A DNA stretch of 64,000 nt from Jaapia argillacea MUCL 33604 (lineage: Eukaryota; Basidiomycota; Agaricomycetes; Jaapiales; Jaapiaceae), in assembly GCA_000697665.1 (NCBI GenBank), contig KL197751.1:114099-178098 (forward strand), in the 5' to 3' direction. Shown here in pieces: positions 1 to 11,770 of the stretch; the first letter of the stretch is position 1, and every line of letters starts with the position of its first letter. The notes below the pieces were generated by a model. The model had not been told where the DNA came from. It saw nothing but the letters and a program-made list of their open reading frames with translations, and did no database searches. The position numbers and the translations under genes are program-made.

Positions 1-330
1 GTTCTACCTTCATTGTTCATTGTCATTGTTCTGAACCTTAACTCGCTCATCATTGTCCTTAGACATTGTCTCGTTCGTTATTGTCTACAGTACATTGTTC
101 GATATCCCATTGTTCCTGTAGTATATAAGGACACCTACCTACTTTGTATTCGGTAGCTTGTCCACTTGAACAATACAGCGCTTTAGTTGTATCCTTCAAC
201 CGGTTCGCTCATTCTCGTCATCCTCTATTGCCTCAAGATCGTAGCCTGAGTACTAGTTAGCAAGGAATACCCAAACGACTTACAAGCCTTATTCGCTACC
301 TTACGCTAAACGCTAAGGCGCTCATAACAG
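1..330. repeat. CATTGT-rich, LTR-like sequence at window edge
   Basis: The hexamer CATTGT occurs at 11, 18, 24, 51, 64, 93 and 108, seven times in about 105 bases. A TATA-like stretch (tatataagg) follows near 122. This repeated upstream part, TATA box and non-coding tail resemble the U3-R layout of a fungal LTR, possibly Copia type. No reverse transcriptase or integrase is visible inside the window and the left side is cut off, so it may equally be an unrelated repeat-rich promoter. Treated as a possible solo or edge LTR fossil. Confidence 0.3.
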
Positions 331-501
331 TACCTGAAGTATTTCGAGGAGAAGGCTGAGGCGGGAGGGCGTGTTAAAACGATTGCATGCGCGGAGTTTC
401 GCCTCCCACGTGGTCAGAAGTGACTTCACCCGAGGGCGTTCAGCTTCAGTACTTCAGTGCTCACCATCAACATCAAACCCATCTCCTCCACCTTCATCAC
501 T

Positions 502-2391
502 TCACTCATCCCCCTCCAATCCTTCCCCCCACCCGTCCTCCCAATCTTGATCACTATCGTAGTCTTCGTCACTGTCAGGAATTCTTTGTATAGGCTCCGG
601 GTAAAATCCTCTTCCAAGCTCCCGAACATCATGCCCCTCCCAAAAGGCGTTGTCAACATGTTCCAGAAGCACCAAAAATACCTCATCAGGCAAAAAATGG
701 CAGGTCTCCATCCACAAAAACTCCAATCGAGAGCCCTCGGAATCCCTCTGCTTCAAAAAATCCAACAGGGCGACATCGAGGGTTGAAGATACACCGTCGC
801 TGATTCGATATTTGCGATCGAAGTCGACTTGCCGAATGAACATCATTTTCAACGCCGGGAAGAGTTTGTCGGGTCCACATTCCTCATTCTCCGTTAAAAC
901 CGCCTTGAGGAAACCTCCAAGGGCGCCGGGTTGATCGATCTCCAACCGATGAACTTGAATCGCTCCCTCAAACGCAAATAACCAACTCTCCGGCGGCAGA
1001 AAGGGTTCGCTGGATACGTGGAGGACCTGAACGTCACGAAGCTGCAATAATTTGCAGGAACGCAAGATCCAAGAGTTCGAGCGACGATGAAATGTGTATT
1101 TTGCTGGGATGGCAGGAAGACCGATATCGAGGTATGGCGATACGTCTGCGCGAGGAGGGTTGTGCTGGACCTCAACCCATCCTTGAACGCAGCGATCCGG
1201 TATGGTTAACTTGACACTGAGTGTGCGAAGGGGAAGGTATCCAGGGTCCCCTTGGAAGTTGAGAGGAGTTCCAATCGTTTCAAACAAACAGTTGACTTGG
1301 TGCCAATCTGGGATGACACCCCTGTCGAGTCGTTTGATGGAGACCTTGATTGAATGTGTGTGGATGAGATTTTCCATCATCACAACACAATTGGAAACGG
1401 CGTCAGCGATGCTGACCGACGTGAGGTGGTTGAAACGAATGGGATGGTCGATGGGAGGAGATTCAGGTAGAAGGCAGTTGCAAAGAGATATAATCTCCAG
1501 ATATGGGAGCTTGGACAATACGGAAAGCATCTCCGATGCAGTGATCCTCGTACGTGGACTGTCTAGGTCGAGAGTCATCAACTGTGATGGAAGGGGTGGA
1601 AGTGACTCGAGGCCATGATAGCGGAGACCAAGATGACGCAGTTTTTGCACTCCACTACCCTGGAAGAGGGGATGTTTGATATCCAAGCTTCTAGATAGGC
1701 CAAACCGGAATGACTCTAAATGAGGTGCTGAGATGACCGAGAGTCGCTTTACTATCTTAGCAGCAACATCCTCTCCGTAGTGGTCGTCAAGGTGGAGGAC
1801 GCGAGCACGTTCTGCGTGTTTCAGAGCTAGTACAAGGAGCTCGTAATACCGGGAGTAATGGTGGCGGTGTTCCCTTGTTTTGATGACGATCGTCAAAGGA
1901 AACTGCTTTGAGCGCTCAAGCAGCGCCCGCGTATAAGAGATCGACCAAGTGCCAACGCCACTGTCGGGGAAAAGATTACTCCACAACTCTGGACACTGAA
2001 GCGATATAGTGCGCCACTGTCGGCACACATGGGAGATCATGAACACCATCGGGTGCCTGCGACATTTTTTCCATTCATCAACATCCCGCGAAAAGACGGA
2101 GAGGATAAATATCCAGGAGAGGGTTTCCACGGGGAGATGACGTATGGGAGGCAGAGATTCCTGAGGATATAGAAGCGTCTTGATTGCTGGGTTGTCGATC
2201 GGTCTTTCGAGCTCGTCGATATTCGGCCTCGAAATGCGCTGATGTTCGTCCGGAATTTGAGACGTAGAGAGCGAGGTCATGTTAGGCATGTTAGGCATGA
2301 TGAGGATCAGTGGTTCCACCCTGGACGTGGAAGACAGCGAATCTGGGGAAATAAAATGCACGACATTGGTCAAAAGCCAAATAGAGAACAA
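502..2391 (-). CDS. F-box-like / LRR-like protein, 629 aa
   Basis: A single long open frame reads as a typical Agaricomycete F-box protein. Around residues 80-145 it has IRHLPVETLSWIFILSVF followed by ISHVCRQWRTISLQCPELWS, the usual F-box-like start in this group (LPxExLxxIF, then VCRxWRxxA). The rest is leucine-rich without tidy repeats, and the C-terminus is strongly acidic (DSDEDYDSDQDWEDG). F-box proteins normally link substrates to SCF ubiquitin ligases through Skp1; the substrate is unknown. No intron is needed. The start is uncertain: the first 30 residues are hydrophobic and the real start may be one of the later methionines (MPNMPNM at about residue 32). Unrelated in detail to the A-H family further right. 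Confidence 0.72.
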   Translation of the reverse strand: MFSIWLLTNVVHFISPDSLSSTSRVEPLILIMPNMPNMTSLSTSQIPDEHQRISRPNIDELERPIDNPAIKTLLYPQESLPPIRHLPVETLSWIFILSVFSRDVDEWKKCRRHPMVFMISHVCRQWRTISLQCPELWSNLFPDSGVGTWSISYTRALLERSKQFPLTIVIKTREHRHHYSRYYELLVLALKHAERARVLHLDDHYGEDVAAKIVKRLSVISAPHLESFRFGLSRSLDIKHPLFQGSGVQKLRHLGLRYHGLESLPPLPSQLMTLDLDSPRTRITASEMLSVLSKLPYLEIISLCNCLLPESPPIDHPIRFNHLTSVSIADAVSNCVVMMENLIHTHSIKVSIKRLDRGVIPDWHQVNCLFETIGTPLNFQGDPGYLPLRTLSVKLTIPDRCVQGWVEVQHNPPRADVSPYLDIGLPAIPAKYTFHRRSNSWILRSCKLLQLRDVQVLHVSSEPFLPPESWLFAFEGAIQVHRLEIDQPGALGGFLKAVLTENEECGPDKLFPALKMMFIRQVDFDRKYRISDGVSSTLDVALLDFLKQRDSEGSRLEFLWMETCHFLPDEVFLVLLEHVDNAFWEGHDVRELGRGFYPEPIQRIPDSDEDYDSDQDWEDGWGEGLEGDE

Positions 2392-2698
2392 GACGAGCTC
2401 ACTTTTCGGGTGGTAAAGGATGTCAGGGTGAACTTGTTGGTAGAATATTCAAAATCGTTTCGCTGCTGACGCGTAGCGTCACATATTTCCGTCACCGTCA
2501 CGGCATGGTGTCCACATCTCAAATGTCTTTGCATTCCTTCGCTAAAACGGCGTACATTCGACATTAGTCTATGTTTATTCTAAGACAGCTAATCAAACAT
2601 CTAACGAATGAACGCCGATTAATAAGACATTCTAGGTTCACAAACCACCAGTCCTTGGATTCCGAAATAATAACTTTGCTGGAGGCAGGTCATGTCGT
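2392..2698. other. Intergenic, nothing recognised
   Basis: About 300 bases between the start of the F-box gene and the stop of the DUF6534 gene, both on the minus strand. No coding frame of quality, repeat or RNA gene was seen. It must hold the promoter of the left gene and the terminator of the right one. Confidence 0.5.
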
Positions 2699-4738
2699 TC
2701 ATGGGGTGTGTTGCATCTCTTCCAATTCACCGTCGACCTCACACTGTATGGTCTTCTCGACGTTGATCTGAAGCTATGCAGATAAAGTAATGGTCAGAAC
2801 GTCCAGCTGTCGAAAAGACGTTGGAGGACCACGTACCTTCGTTGTCCGCCCATCAAGGGGGATATCACCCTGCGACTGCTCAAAAGACTCAGCCATGTAC
2901 GTCCTTGAGAAAGAGAGACCCTACTCACCAACATGCGACCGGAGGTGTGTCGGTTGGGGAAAATGACTGGTAATTGATGTCCTCGTTCTGAAGAGCCTTG
3001 GGATCGCTCTCGTAAAGAGTCACGAGTATTGAGTCTATCAGGCGAGAATTGAGAGCGGTGAAAGGCGAAGTAAGATCTCCGACTTACGTTGCCAAGAATG
3101 AGTTGGCGTATACTGGTGTCCTCGATCAGCTGATGTCGCCAAATACCAGGTAAGTGTACTCACATTTGCTGATAGCAAAGTGGAACCCGAGGAAGACAAG
3201 GTTTTGAGGCATGACAATCCACTGTTAGAGGAGGGAAATATGAGACTCAGAAGATTAGAAGACGTCGAGGTGAAGCACATACGCAGACGAGCGAAATGAT
3301 GGTGGATATACTGGAGGACGAGGTGAGGAAAGAGCCTTAATGCAGTGGGTAATTCTACTGACCAGGTGAGAACTCCGTTGTTGATGGTGTATAATAAAAT
3401 TGTGTCGATGACGAAGTCCATACTGAAGAGTTGTGAGCTCCGAACCTGGGGGGGAAACGGATACAGGCGCACCTCGTAAAGCCTGTGCGGCTATTTCTGA
3501 GATAGTAACACAGCGACGCAGTCGTGCAGAAATCCAACACTACTGAAGTGGAAAGGCCGATGGTAAATATCCACTGCGAATGCGATGAATACTTGGTGTG
3601 GGGTTAGAAATGAACAGAAAGTATACGCGCACGTCGTAGTTGCGAACAAACTCTTTATAGCTTGGGTACCGAATCCTGAGAAGATCTGTGAGCGAGGAGC
3701 AGATTCAGAGAAGAAGGGACTTTACATTAGAATGGTACACACTAGGGAAACAACGATGATAAATGGTCAACAAACGAGATAGATGAAGGCCCAGGCGGAC
3801 ATACCGACGGCGGATACTATGTTAGGAAAGCGAGATTAATCGCTGGGATTGTAGGTCTAAGAGTGAGTACTCACTAAGTCGGGCGCCAGCCAAAAGGAAC
3901 TGTTATGGGGGAGAAGGTAAGCAGCAGACCATGGACACGGTGCCCATCCACCTACCATCGGTAATGAGACAAGCCAATTATTCTTGCTCACTGAAGCGAT
4001 ATCAGAGAGGGGCTAGAAGTAAGACATGGGCAACCTACGGATGAGTACCCGGCGAATAAAGAAGCTGGAATGTCATGAGACTCGGCGGTCATTTGGGGGA
4101 AAGATAGACATGCCTTTGAACAATGAATGTGACAGTTGCCTGCCCAGCAGATCAGAACCCGAACAAGAGAGAATGGGGGGACACATACCGTTACTACAAT
4201 CGTAAGCTGCCAAGAAGGGTTCAGATCCGATGGCCGGAAGACTCTGGAGAAAACTCACTGATACAGAGCTACAATGAAAGAGTCAGGAATTACCACTAGC
4301 GATGAAACGAATGGACTGACACTGGAATAAAATCGGCGATGGCATCGTTCCCCCAAGCTTCTATTAGGTAACGCCAGTTGGCGGCACACACTAGGGCGGC
4401 GTGTATCAAGTCGAAGGTCCTGTTCGTCTCGGTTAATCACCGCGGTCGCGCTCGAACGAAACAACGAGGGACCGACCATACTGTCCCAACCTATCGCACA
4501 ATGAGTCCTACAAGTGATAGCGCCCAAGAGATATATTACGCACAGTGACCTTCACCCTAGTATAATCCGTCTTGAAGGTCCGGAAGTACAGGAACGCCTG
4601 CATCGTGACGATCCCAGAAAGCCTTCGGGGTACTTAGCCTAAGACTCGGAATGTCGAGGAACGTAGTTAAGAGACTCACCCTAGGGCGATCAAGCCTCCC
4701 AAGAGCAACGGACCGAGATCTTTCGCAATGTCTGACAT
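2699..4738 (-). CDS. DUF6534-type multi-pass membrane protein, copy 1
   Basis: A very intron-rich gene read from several conserved blocks. In order: start MSDIAKDLGPLLLGGLIALG before gtgagt near 4680; FLGIVTMQAFLYFRTFKTDY near 4600; LIHAALVCAANWRYLIEAWG near 4370; the micro-exons FFIRRVLIR (near 4050) and SKNNWLVSLPM (near 3970); YYLRNSRTGFTR near 3510; MDFVIDTILLYTINNGVLTW near 3400; LNTRDSLRERSQGSSERGHQ near 3010; and a last exon LQINVEKTIQCEVDGELEEM ending in TGA. This block order is that of the basidiomycete DUF6534 family of about 300-residue membrane proteins of unknown function. A TATA-like element (minus strand) lies about 100 bases upstream. The exact edges of some middle exons were not resolved. 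Confidence 0.78.
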
Positions 4739-5743
4739 CCTGCTCTACAAAACAACACCACCGAGAATATGCGAAGAGGGAAAGGATAGTATGTTCAGGC
4801 CAAGCCTACGCCATTTGTTTTCCGAGAGGTTTACTATAAAAGAAAGGAGGATGTCAGATCTGGATCGGGATGGAGGTCGAGAAGAGTCGTTTGGCGCATT
4901 CACGGGATGATACAGGAAAGGAAAACACGATCGACGCTACGTTTTGCATTTCAGATCTGCCCAAGTGAGATGGGGAGGGGCTACTCCCGCGAAAAACTTC
5001 ACGGTTCGAATGATCTTGCCCAACGTCGGAACAGAGAAGCCAAAATGGAGAAGTTGTCTGCCCCACATCACTTCAACCCTCAGCGCGAAGACGAGAAGCC
5101 GTACAACCCCATAGGCCCAGAGGGAGGCCATCAAGCGTATGATCAAGTATCGGTGAGTATCGTGTGCGTACTCAGTCAACGAGGCCAACATGATTCCGTT
5201 GCGAAGCAAGGTGATGATGGCGATCATAGTGCAGTAGTGCGGGAATCGGGGGCGGACTCCCGTTGTGGAGAGGTAGACTGAGGCGTTTCATTTCATCCCG
5301 GATGGCAGAGTGAACGATGATTGGAGACCATTAATTGACTCTTCCACGGTCGGGAACCGTTGACGAGAAACGAGGAGAGTGGCGTCGACCAGTCCATCGG
5401 GATTGCTATCTGCAACGTGTAGACGGGAGTTACTCAACTGGAGGATGTCCGAGAAGTTGAGACCGAGTCCGCAGGTCTACCTGACAGTTCCGCTCCACAA
5501 AAAACAAATTCGCCCATCCTGTGCGCCCCGTCCTCCCCGCAATTGGAAGCCCACGTATGTTTTAAAACATAAAGCAAATCCGATAAGCCACGTTCGTATG
5601 TTCCTTACGGCTTCATCTTCACCATGCATGCGTGCTTGTTCGTCAGATCAAACAAATCCGGAGTTGACTCCACCGATTGAAATGGGGACGACAAAAGGAG
5701 ATGATCTAATGGGTACCTTGCAACAGCCAACCCCGTCTTGGGC
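4739..5743. other. Intergenic, about 1 kb, no gene called
   Basis: This lies between the 5' end of DUF6534 copy 1 and the 3' end of the MOSC gene. Open frames of 60 to 200 codons exist on both strands, but none shows family motifs. A minus-strand frame near 4940-5227 has mild membrane character and could be an exon relic. A perfect 16-base palindrome (TATGTTTTAAAACATA) lies at 5556-5571. Confidence 0.45.
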
Positions 5744-7985
5744 TCACGGTTCATCAGCCGCCAACCACTTGTCGACCTGTACCTTATCGCCAACCCTAAT
5801 CTCCCTACTCCCCTCCTTCTCCTGCTTCCCCACAAACACCCCATTAACCCCAAAACACGGCTTGGTCATCCTCTCTTTATCAATCCCAGTCCGGAACTTC
5901 ATAAGCACCTTGTACGGAACAGCTTTATCTCGCTCTCCAGTGATCGTGTCAACGTTTGGCAACTGGCAGTGGGTATCGCGTCATCAATGAGATAAATCAC
6001 CGGTAAAGAAAGGGCGGGACGCACCAAACACCGAGCGCATGGCGAGACAAGAGTGATGGAAGTTGCTTCCCGCTCATGTTTCGCGTCATCGTCCTGGTTA
6101 TTTGAAGGTACAATCGTTATCTCCTCCCACGTATCTTCAGCAAAAGGTACTCCAGCGCCTTTCAGGACGATGTTCGGTCGGAATCTAGTTCATAGGGTTC
6201 AATGAGCGTTAGGAACCACGTTTCATTCCGACCGGACGATGAGTGACACGATAGGATTGGAGTAAATGCAACGAGTCGCGAAAGTGAATTGGAAGATCGG
6301 GACCTCGAGCGACCCGGACGGATGGAGGGTCCGAAGCCGACGACATTCGCCGACAAATGCGAAGGGATCAAAACAAAAGATAGATGCCATGGTGGCGTGC
6401 GCTGTTGGCCAACGAATCGAAATATACCATAGCCGAGTCGCTCGAGAGGACAGGGTACAACAGATGTTCTCCCTCTCACCCCGCACATCCTCCTGCTCCT
6501 CTTCTCTCATCTACCGTGGAGACACGGAGAGAAGCCGGAACAGAAGGATGTAGGGTCGTCCGGAAGGGTCTGTGGACACGATAAATAGTGTAATCAGCGC
6601 CGTTCCTCCTCACTCCGCCCGGATGGATGAGCGTGAAAGGAGATACTCGCCCAAACCTAGATCAGGTCGCCATAAAGAATGATAAGACAAGAAAATGCAC
6701 AGTATACCCGCGGGGTAGACTCACTCAGGCGCTTATCATCCAACGCCGAGATAAGTGAAAGAAAATTGCCAGGGTAACAAGCACAAAGCCGGACCAACGC
6801 GAAACAGGAAAAAAGAAATGTATAACTCACCTCTGCATCTCAACTGGCCTACCCTCCCACCCCACAACCCCCATCTTCTTCCCCTCTTCTTTCTTCCCCC
6901 CCTCACTCCAAACTTCCACAACCCTCCCCACCTCCACCAAACTCTCCTCCGAAGCGAGGTGTAAGGGGAACCCATCTTGAAAATATGCATTCGTCGTTTC
7001 TGGTAAGCTTGGATAGAGGAGGGTTGGTGGTGTTGGACGGGGGGTTGGGCCTTTGTAGAGGAGGTGAGCTGGGTGGGAAAGGTATTTTGAGAGGAGGGTT
7101 GAAGGAGAGGAGGATGCGGAGGGAGGGAGGGAGGTGGTGACGTAGCCGTCCATTGTGTAGGTGTTGAACATGGTTACTTCGATACTGTAATAGTAGAAGT
7201 GGAATGTTAGTCTTCAACGACTCGATTGGTCGATAGAGACGCAAAACTCACACTTCCCAGGCCTTTAACATCTCCTCGGTGGGACACAGAGGAACTTCGA
7301 GTGATTCGACCCCAGAGTCTGCAGGGAAGGAAACGACGAGTTTGCCTCCGTATGGGGATGTCGGGTCCACTTCGATTCTCGGAATGATTAAAACCAGCTG
7401 TAGATCAAGTGTTCTACATTAGTCTGAGCCGAACTTCAGGCGGAGGGATAGAACTACCTTGGCGAGTTCCCGAGCGGTTAAGATCTTATTCGTCTCGGAA
7501 TCTACAACACACCACTTTCTATCATACTGACGACACGAAAGTCGATGATCAGCTTCCGGGAAGCAAGTGTGATGGTGAGACGTACATCAAGACCTTCCGG
7601 AGTGTACGTAGATGATTGGACTGAAGTTCCTTTACAGCTCTAAACCAACGTCCATTAACCCAGATCGACTTTGACCGAGCTCGGAAGGACGACTCACTTT
7701 AATGGGATGCACATAGATCTTATCCACAACCACCTCACCCGCCTCCAACTTCTTCTTCATTCCCTCAATAACTTCCTCCCTCTCAGGACCCATCAATGGG
7801 CTAATTTCTTCTGGTCCCTTTCTCATCTTCCCTTTGTTTACCCCTTCGTCTGTTTCTACTTCCTTCTTAGTCTTCGCTAAAGAGGAATACGACGAGTAGT
7901 AGAGATAAACGCCCGCAGAGAGGACAGATAACACGGATAAGGTTGGGATGACCCAAGAGGTCAGCTTGGAGTGCGTGGATGCCAT
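5744..7985 (-). CDS. MOSC-domain protein (mARC / YcbX-like molybdenum cofactor protein)
   Basis: The N-terminus has a membrane anchor (about residues 10-30: WVIPTLSVLSVLSAGVYLYY). The MOSC N-terminal beta-barrel follows: VDKIYVHPIK, then across introns SCKGTSVQSSTYTPEGLD and YDRKWCVVDSETNKILTARE. The C-terminal MOSC domain ends with the strongest signature: PNVDTITGERDKAVPYKVL, a TKPCFGVNG segment and a final VGDKVQV. An N-terminally anchored MOSC protein resembles eukaryotic mARC, the outer-mitochondrial-membrane amidoxime reductase, or an orphan YcbX-like protein. Pterin cofactor binding is inferred from the family. In the usual family PCxRC/CFGxN arrangement the cysteine of CFG is kept. 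At least six exons; start chosen at the Met before the anchor. Confidence 0.85.
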
Positions 7986-8160
7986 GAGGATATCTTCGAA
8001 GGATCAGATAGGAATAGCTCGTTAATTCAGAGTCTAATTGAGGGTCACGAAGTCAGTTGTGGCTGCCTTAAGGAGGGGTAAAAAGTCAGGATCAATGATG
8101 AAAGTAGCAACAGAAGACCGTATGCACCTCTCCGTCGAACTCGAGCTCGAATTCAGAAAT

Positions 8161-8663
8161 CTAGGCGCCTCCGGACTCGGAGGGATATGGTATGAGGAGA
8201 GGACAGAAGTTGGATGAATGAAGCAAACGTCGAATCGCTTCGGCGTTGTCAGCTTCGGCCTCGGCAGCGTGAGTTCCTGGGAGTTGTGGGTGTGTGTGGA
8301 CGATGGAATGATCACAAGCCTCGTTCATCATTTTGGTTACTGATTTCGTCACGTATAAATTAGGATTCCATCCCACATCCACCACATTCATCATGCGGGG
8401 TTGGTCGTAGGCTTTGAATTTGAGTGAATTCCGTGAGAGCGTGTGGGATAGTTCGGCAGTAAGATGGCGAAAACGGTCGTGTTGGGTAGACTTGTTACGG
8501 GTCTTGGGGGGTTGTGAGGGAGAAAAATCGATACAACAAACTCGAGTGCGTGTAAAATCGAGACAAGTATGCGGTCAACACATGTACGGATACAACGGGC
8601 TCGCCCTGCGAACCAAATTCTTCTTTCGTCATTCATCCCTCCATCTCTCTGATCATAGCCCAT
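8161..8663 (-). CDS. Unrecognised small gene (last exon clear, start unresolved)
   Basis: Between the MOSC start and the PIN1 stop, a minus-strand frame reads well for about 110 residues up to the stop at 8161. It includes RFRHLTAELSHTLSRNSLKF, FKAYDQPRMMNVVDVGWNP and NLYVTKSVTKMMNEACDHSI, and ends ...PYPSESGGA. Codon choice and lack of low-complexity sequence look coding. The first in-frame Met is at 8394, but the open frame runs upstream of it, so an exon starting near 8663 in another frame, joined by a short intron, is likely. No domain is recognised. It could also be a decayed gene. Confidence 0.35.
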
Positions 8664-8670
8664 AGTAACC

Positions 8671-9325
8671 TCAAGCAGTCCTCAAGATCAAGTGAACCCC
8701 GCTATCAGTTTCCACAACCCCACTAATCTCACCAACTCCAAGGGCAAACGTGGCGTCCTCAAACGGTTTCTGCATCTGACCTTTGCCAAAGAACCCGAGA
8801 TCTCCCTTGTTCTTAGCAGAGTTGCAGTCCGAGTGAACGGAGGCTAGCTCGCCAAACTTTGTCGCAGAGTTACCGATTTCAGCAGCGTAGGTCTTGAGGA
8901 TGGCGGTGGCTTCTTCTTTACTGCGAGTAATGTTTTGCTGAGAAGCAGGGCAAGTAGACATTAGCGATGATGCGATGTGAAGCGTATAGAGGGCCCGAAG
9001 CAACAATCAGGGGATTGGATCGTACCTCTTTCCAACTACTCGGCCTCCTGCTACCGCTATGCTTGACCAATAGGTGACTTGCCCGAACCTGTCCAGGGTT
9101 GGCCTGTGCAACCTTCTCTCCACCTTCAAGGTATTCGCTACCTGGCAAATCCTTGATCTGTTCAGGAGTCAGCCCAGAGGGAGCTTCCCAACTTGACTGA
9201 TTCGTAGCCGAGTTATAAAAGTAGGGAACACGACGAGAATTGGACATTCGGACTTCCCAAGACGACTATGCGGAGATGGGGTCGATAGGAGCCAGATGAG
9301 GATGATGCTGAGATTGACTGACCAT
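8671..9325 (-). CDS. ESS1/PIN1: Pin1/Ess1-type peptidyl-prolyl cis-trans isomerase (WW + parvulin)
   Basis: The N-terminal WW domain reads [18 protein letters not shown] and then [13 protein letters not shown], with both key tryptophans. The linker leads to the parvulin domain: [19 protein letters not shown], an intron, then [53 protein letters not shown] and [16 protein letters not shown]. The phosphate-binding basic loop ([10 protein letters not shown]), the catalytic-site Cys-Ser region and the terminal His are present. The enzyme isomerises phospho-Ser/Thr-Pro bonds; in fungi Ess1 acts on the RNA polymerase II tail. The WW domain begins upstream of the first long-frame Met (9247). An acceptor at 9266 and an ATG followed directly by gtcagt at 9323-9325 suggest a first coding exon of only the start codon. 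That start is an inference. Confidence 0.9.
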
Positions 9326-9641
9326 GATGAAGAGGTTATGAACGTAACAAAGTTGAGTTTTTGGGATTTGGTGGAGGACAAGAACGATCAGTACACGTGG
9401 CGAACGCCTACAAATATTAGGTTGCCTTATCAGGATATCTAACCGACGGCAAGTCAATCGGCTCCGAACCACTCAGCAGATGTCAGTGCTGTACTGTGCT
9501 TGAACCTCGCAGCCTCCATGCTTCATTGAGGGAGATAAATACCGCCATCATCTGGTTCATTGCTGCTTCAGCTTGGGCGCCATGCCGTACGACACAAATA
9601 CCCGATGGAAAGGTTATCTCCATCCTTTCATCGAAGGGACC

Positions 9642-11770
9642 ATGTTCACGGGTGGGGTTGGAGAATTCCCTCGAACGGTATGTCCTCCGCCCTCAGTTCC
9701 TTGTTTACACGTTGATCATTTGGCTATCTGACACCTCGGAAGTTAGTAGAATTAGCCATGTGTAGAATGTCTGCCGACATACGCTCTTGTTCAGGGTGGC
9801 GGAGTGAATACCGTGACCCGGAAAGCAGGCAACAGTGGAAGGAGGAAAGCTTAGGCGGGAAGTGGATCGTATCAGTCGGGTCGAAGGAGTTTCCTGTCAA
9901 ATTATCTGAAAGACAGGTGTGTATCTACCTATCGTGTTAGAGGTCGGACCGAAACCTCACCGAAAGTTATATTAGGTCGACTATGTCCTGGACGAGTTGT
10001 CAGGATACGCTTCCCTAACGAACGAAACTGGAAGATGGCATGTAGCTCCTTTCCAATTCAACGTGTTACTTCTCAACTCATATTCAGTCGATGTATCCTA
10101 TCCCAGCCAGGCCTCTTGCTTTGATCGTATATGGCAATCCACGGAACCTCTGAATGACAGCACATTAGAAGATTTTAACCACCAAATCTCCCTTCTTCGC
10201 GACCGGGTCGTTACTCGATCTTCCAGTTCGGTTTCCCCGTCCCCTCAAATTCATTCGACGTCCAACCCAACGACTTCAGCCAGTGATCCTAAACCATTCA
10301 CGACCTGTCATGATCCTCCATTTCACTATTTGATAGACCCACACAAACCGCCACTGATCTACAACAAGACACTCTCCACCAACCCCCTCCTCTACCCCCC
10401 CTATCAACCGCACCCTCCTCCTTACTCCAACCACCGCAACGTCCTCGACCCCGAACCAGCTGGTGAAGCCTACGGCATCTCATTCAAAGGCTCCCACAAA
10501 TACGCACTCATTCCTACCGATTTCTCCATCAAAGCCGGTGAAGTCACCCCACTCAGCTATATCAACGACCTCTACCCCAGCCTTCCATCCTCACACCAAA
10601 CACAAACACTAACCCAACACATCACCACAACTCTTCATTCCTTCCTCCCTCTCTTCTCAGCAACCCTGACATCTCTACACCGCCTCAACCCCCTCCCACA
10701 TCGTATCCCCGGCTCACCGAGATATACTGAATGGAGCGAGCCTTCTTCGCCTGAAGACTCGCCTTCGGATGATGAGCAAGGATGGGAGGAGTATAGAAAG
10801 AGGCTGAGAACGTGGGAGATGGAGAGACCTGTTTGCTTGCCTGATTTGCCGGAGGGTAGGTATCGCGGTGGGCTAGAAGAAAGGAGATGGAAGATTGATT
10901 TGATGGAGGGGGAGAAGGTCGTGCAAGTCGTTGTTAGTTTGAGTGAAGTCATTTTGGTGAGTGTCTCTTTTTATCCCTAGCATTATGGATCGCGTTTTCA
11001 TTCTGCGTTTTCGGGTTGGGGTGTAGGATTCTGAACATCCCAAATACATGGGTACACCGTGGCATGTAGCAGGTCTGCGTAACGAACGAATAGTTTCGTG
11101 CGGTGTATACATTTGTGCATGTGTAAGGACACCTCTCTTCTCCTTTCGTTCTCAGATCTTAACTTTATCTTCACATCCTTCGTTTGATCAGGAGAACATT
11201 ACGACACCAAACATATCGTTCCGCATGGCAACTGTCTACCCACAGTCCCTCCAAGCAGGCGATATCTCAGCCTCTCTCCGAACCTACGGCCTCTCACAAT
11301 CAACACCCTGTCATCAACACCTCGGTTCCGTCCCCCTCTCCACACCAGGTTTCGCCCTCACCTTCCCAAACATCTATCAACATCGTTTCGAACCCTTCGA
11401 ACTAGCCACCCCAGGACGCCAAGGTCGCTTGACGATACTGGAACTATGGTTAGTCGATCCCGAACTGAGAGATAGTGGAGAAGTGGTTAGTACTTCCAGA
11501 ATACCTGTTCAGAGAAAGGAATGGGTTAGGAGAGTTGTTGGTGAAGTTTTGGATGAGAGAGTTCCGATTGAGGTCGTTGAGAAGATTGTGGGCGCTGTGA
11601 AGTTTGGTGGTGCGGCGCTTGACTTCGGTGGTGAGGGGTTGATGGAGGAGGAGGAAGTTGAGAGGTGGGCGAAGGAGATGAAGGAAGAGAGGAGGAGGGC
11701 TTGGGATGAGCATGATAAGGAGTATTTCTGTATCCCTTTCGATGGCTGGAGTGCCATCTACGGGCCTTAG
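9642..11770 (+). CDS. DUF4246 family protein
   Basis: Recognised from its C-terminal half: HPKYMGTPWHVAGLRNERIV, CGVYICACENITTPNISFR (across an intron near 11120-11190), a LGSVPLSTPGFALTFPNIYQ block, HRFEPFELATPGRQGRLTIL and ELWLVDPELRDSGEVVSTSR. These match the fungal DUF4246 family, large proteins of unknown role with a dioxygenase-like fold suspected from His motifs. The N-terminal part joins WRSEYRDPESRQQWKEES (about 9797), KEFPVKLSERQ and then VDYVLDELSGYASLTNETG after an intron ending near 9978. The large exon to 10930 contains a proline/tyrosine-rich insert. The first exon is not certain; ATG at 9642 opens a frame (MFTGGVGEFPRT) that fits the family's proline-rich start. It is transcribed away from PIN1. 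Confidence 0.8.

Noticed and set aside
4937-5227. Minus-strand frame with mildly hydrophobic sequence (LWAYGVVRLLVFALRVEVMW), considered as an acyltransferase-like membrane exon
   Set aside because: No family motif, no matching second exon and no clear splice sites; frames of this length are common by chance here.
5556-5571. Perfect 16-base palindrome TATGTTTTAAAACATA
   Set aside because: AT-rich palindromes of this size are expected in intergenic DNA; no stem-loop context, GC stem or gene-end position makes it a terminator.
6736-7244. Overlapping frames on both strands rich in Pro, Ser and Gly
   Set aside because: They are shadows of the MOSC exons, whose frame carries the family blocks on both sides.
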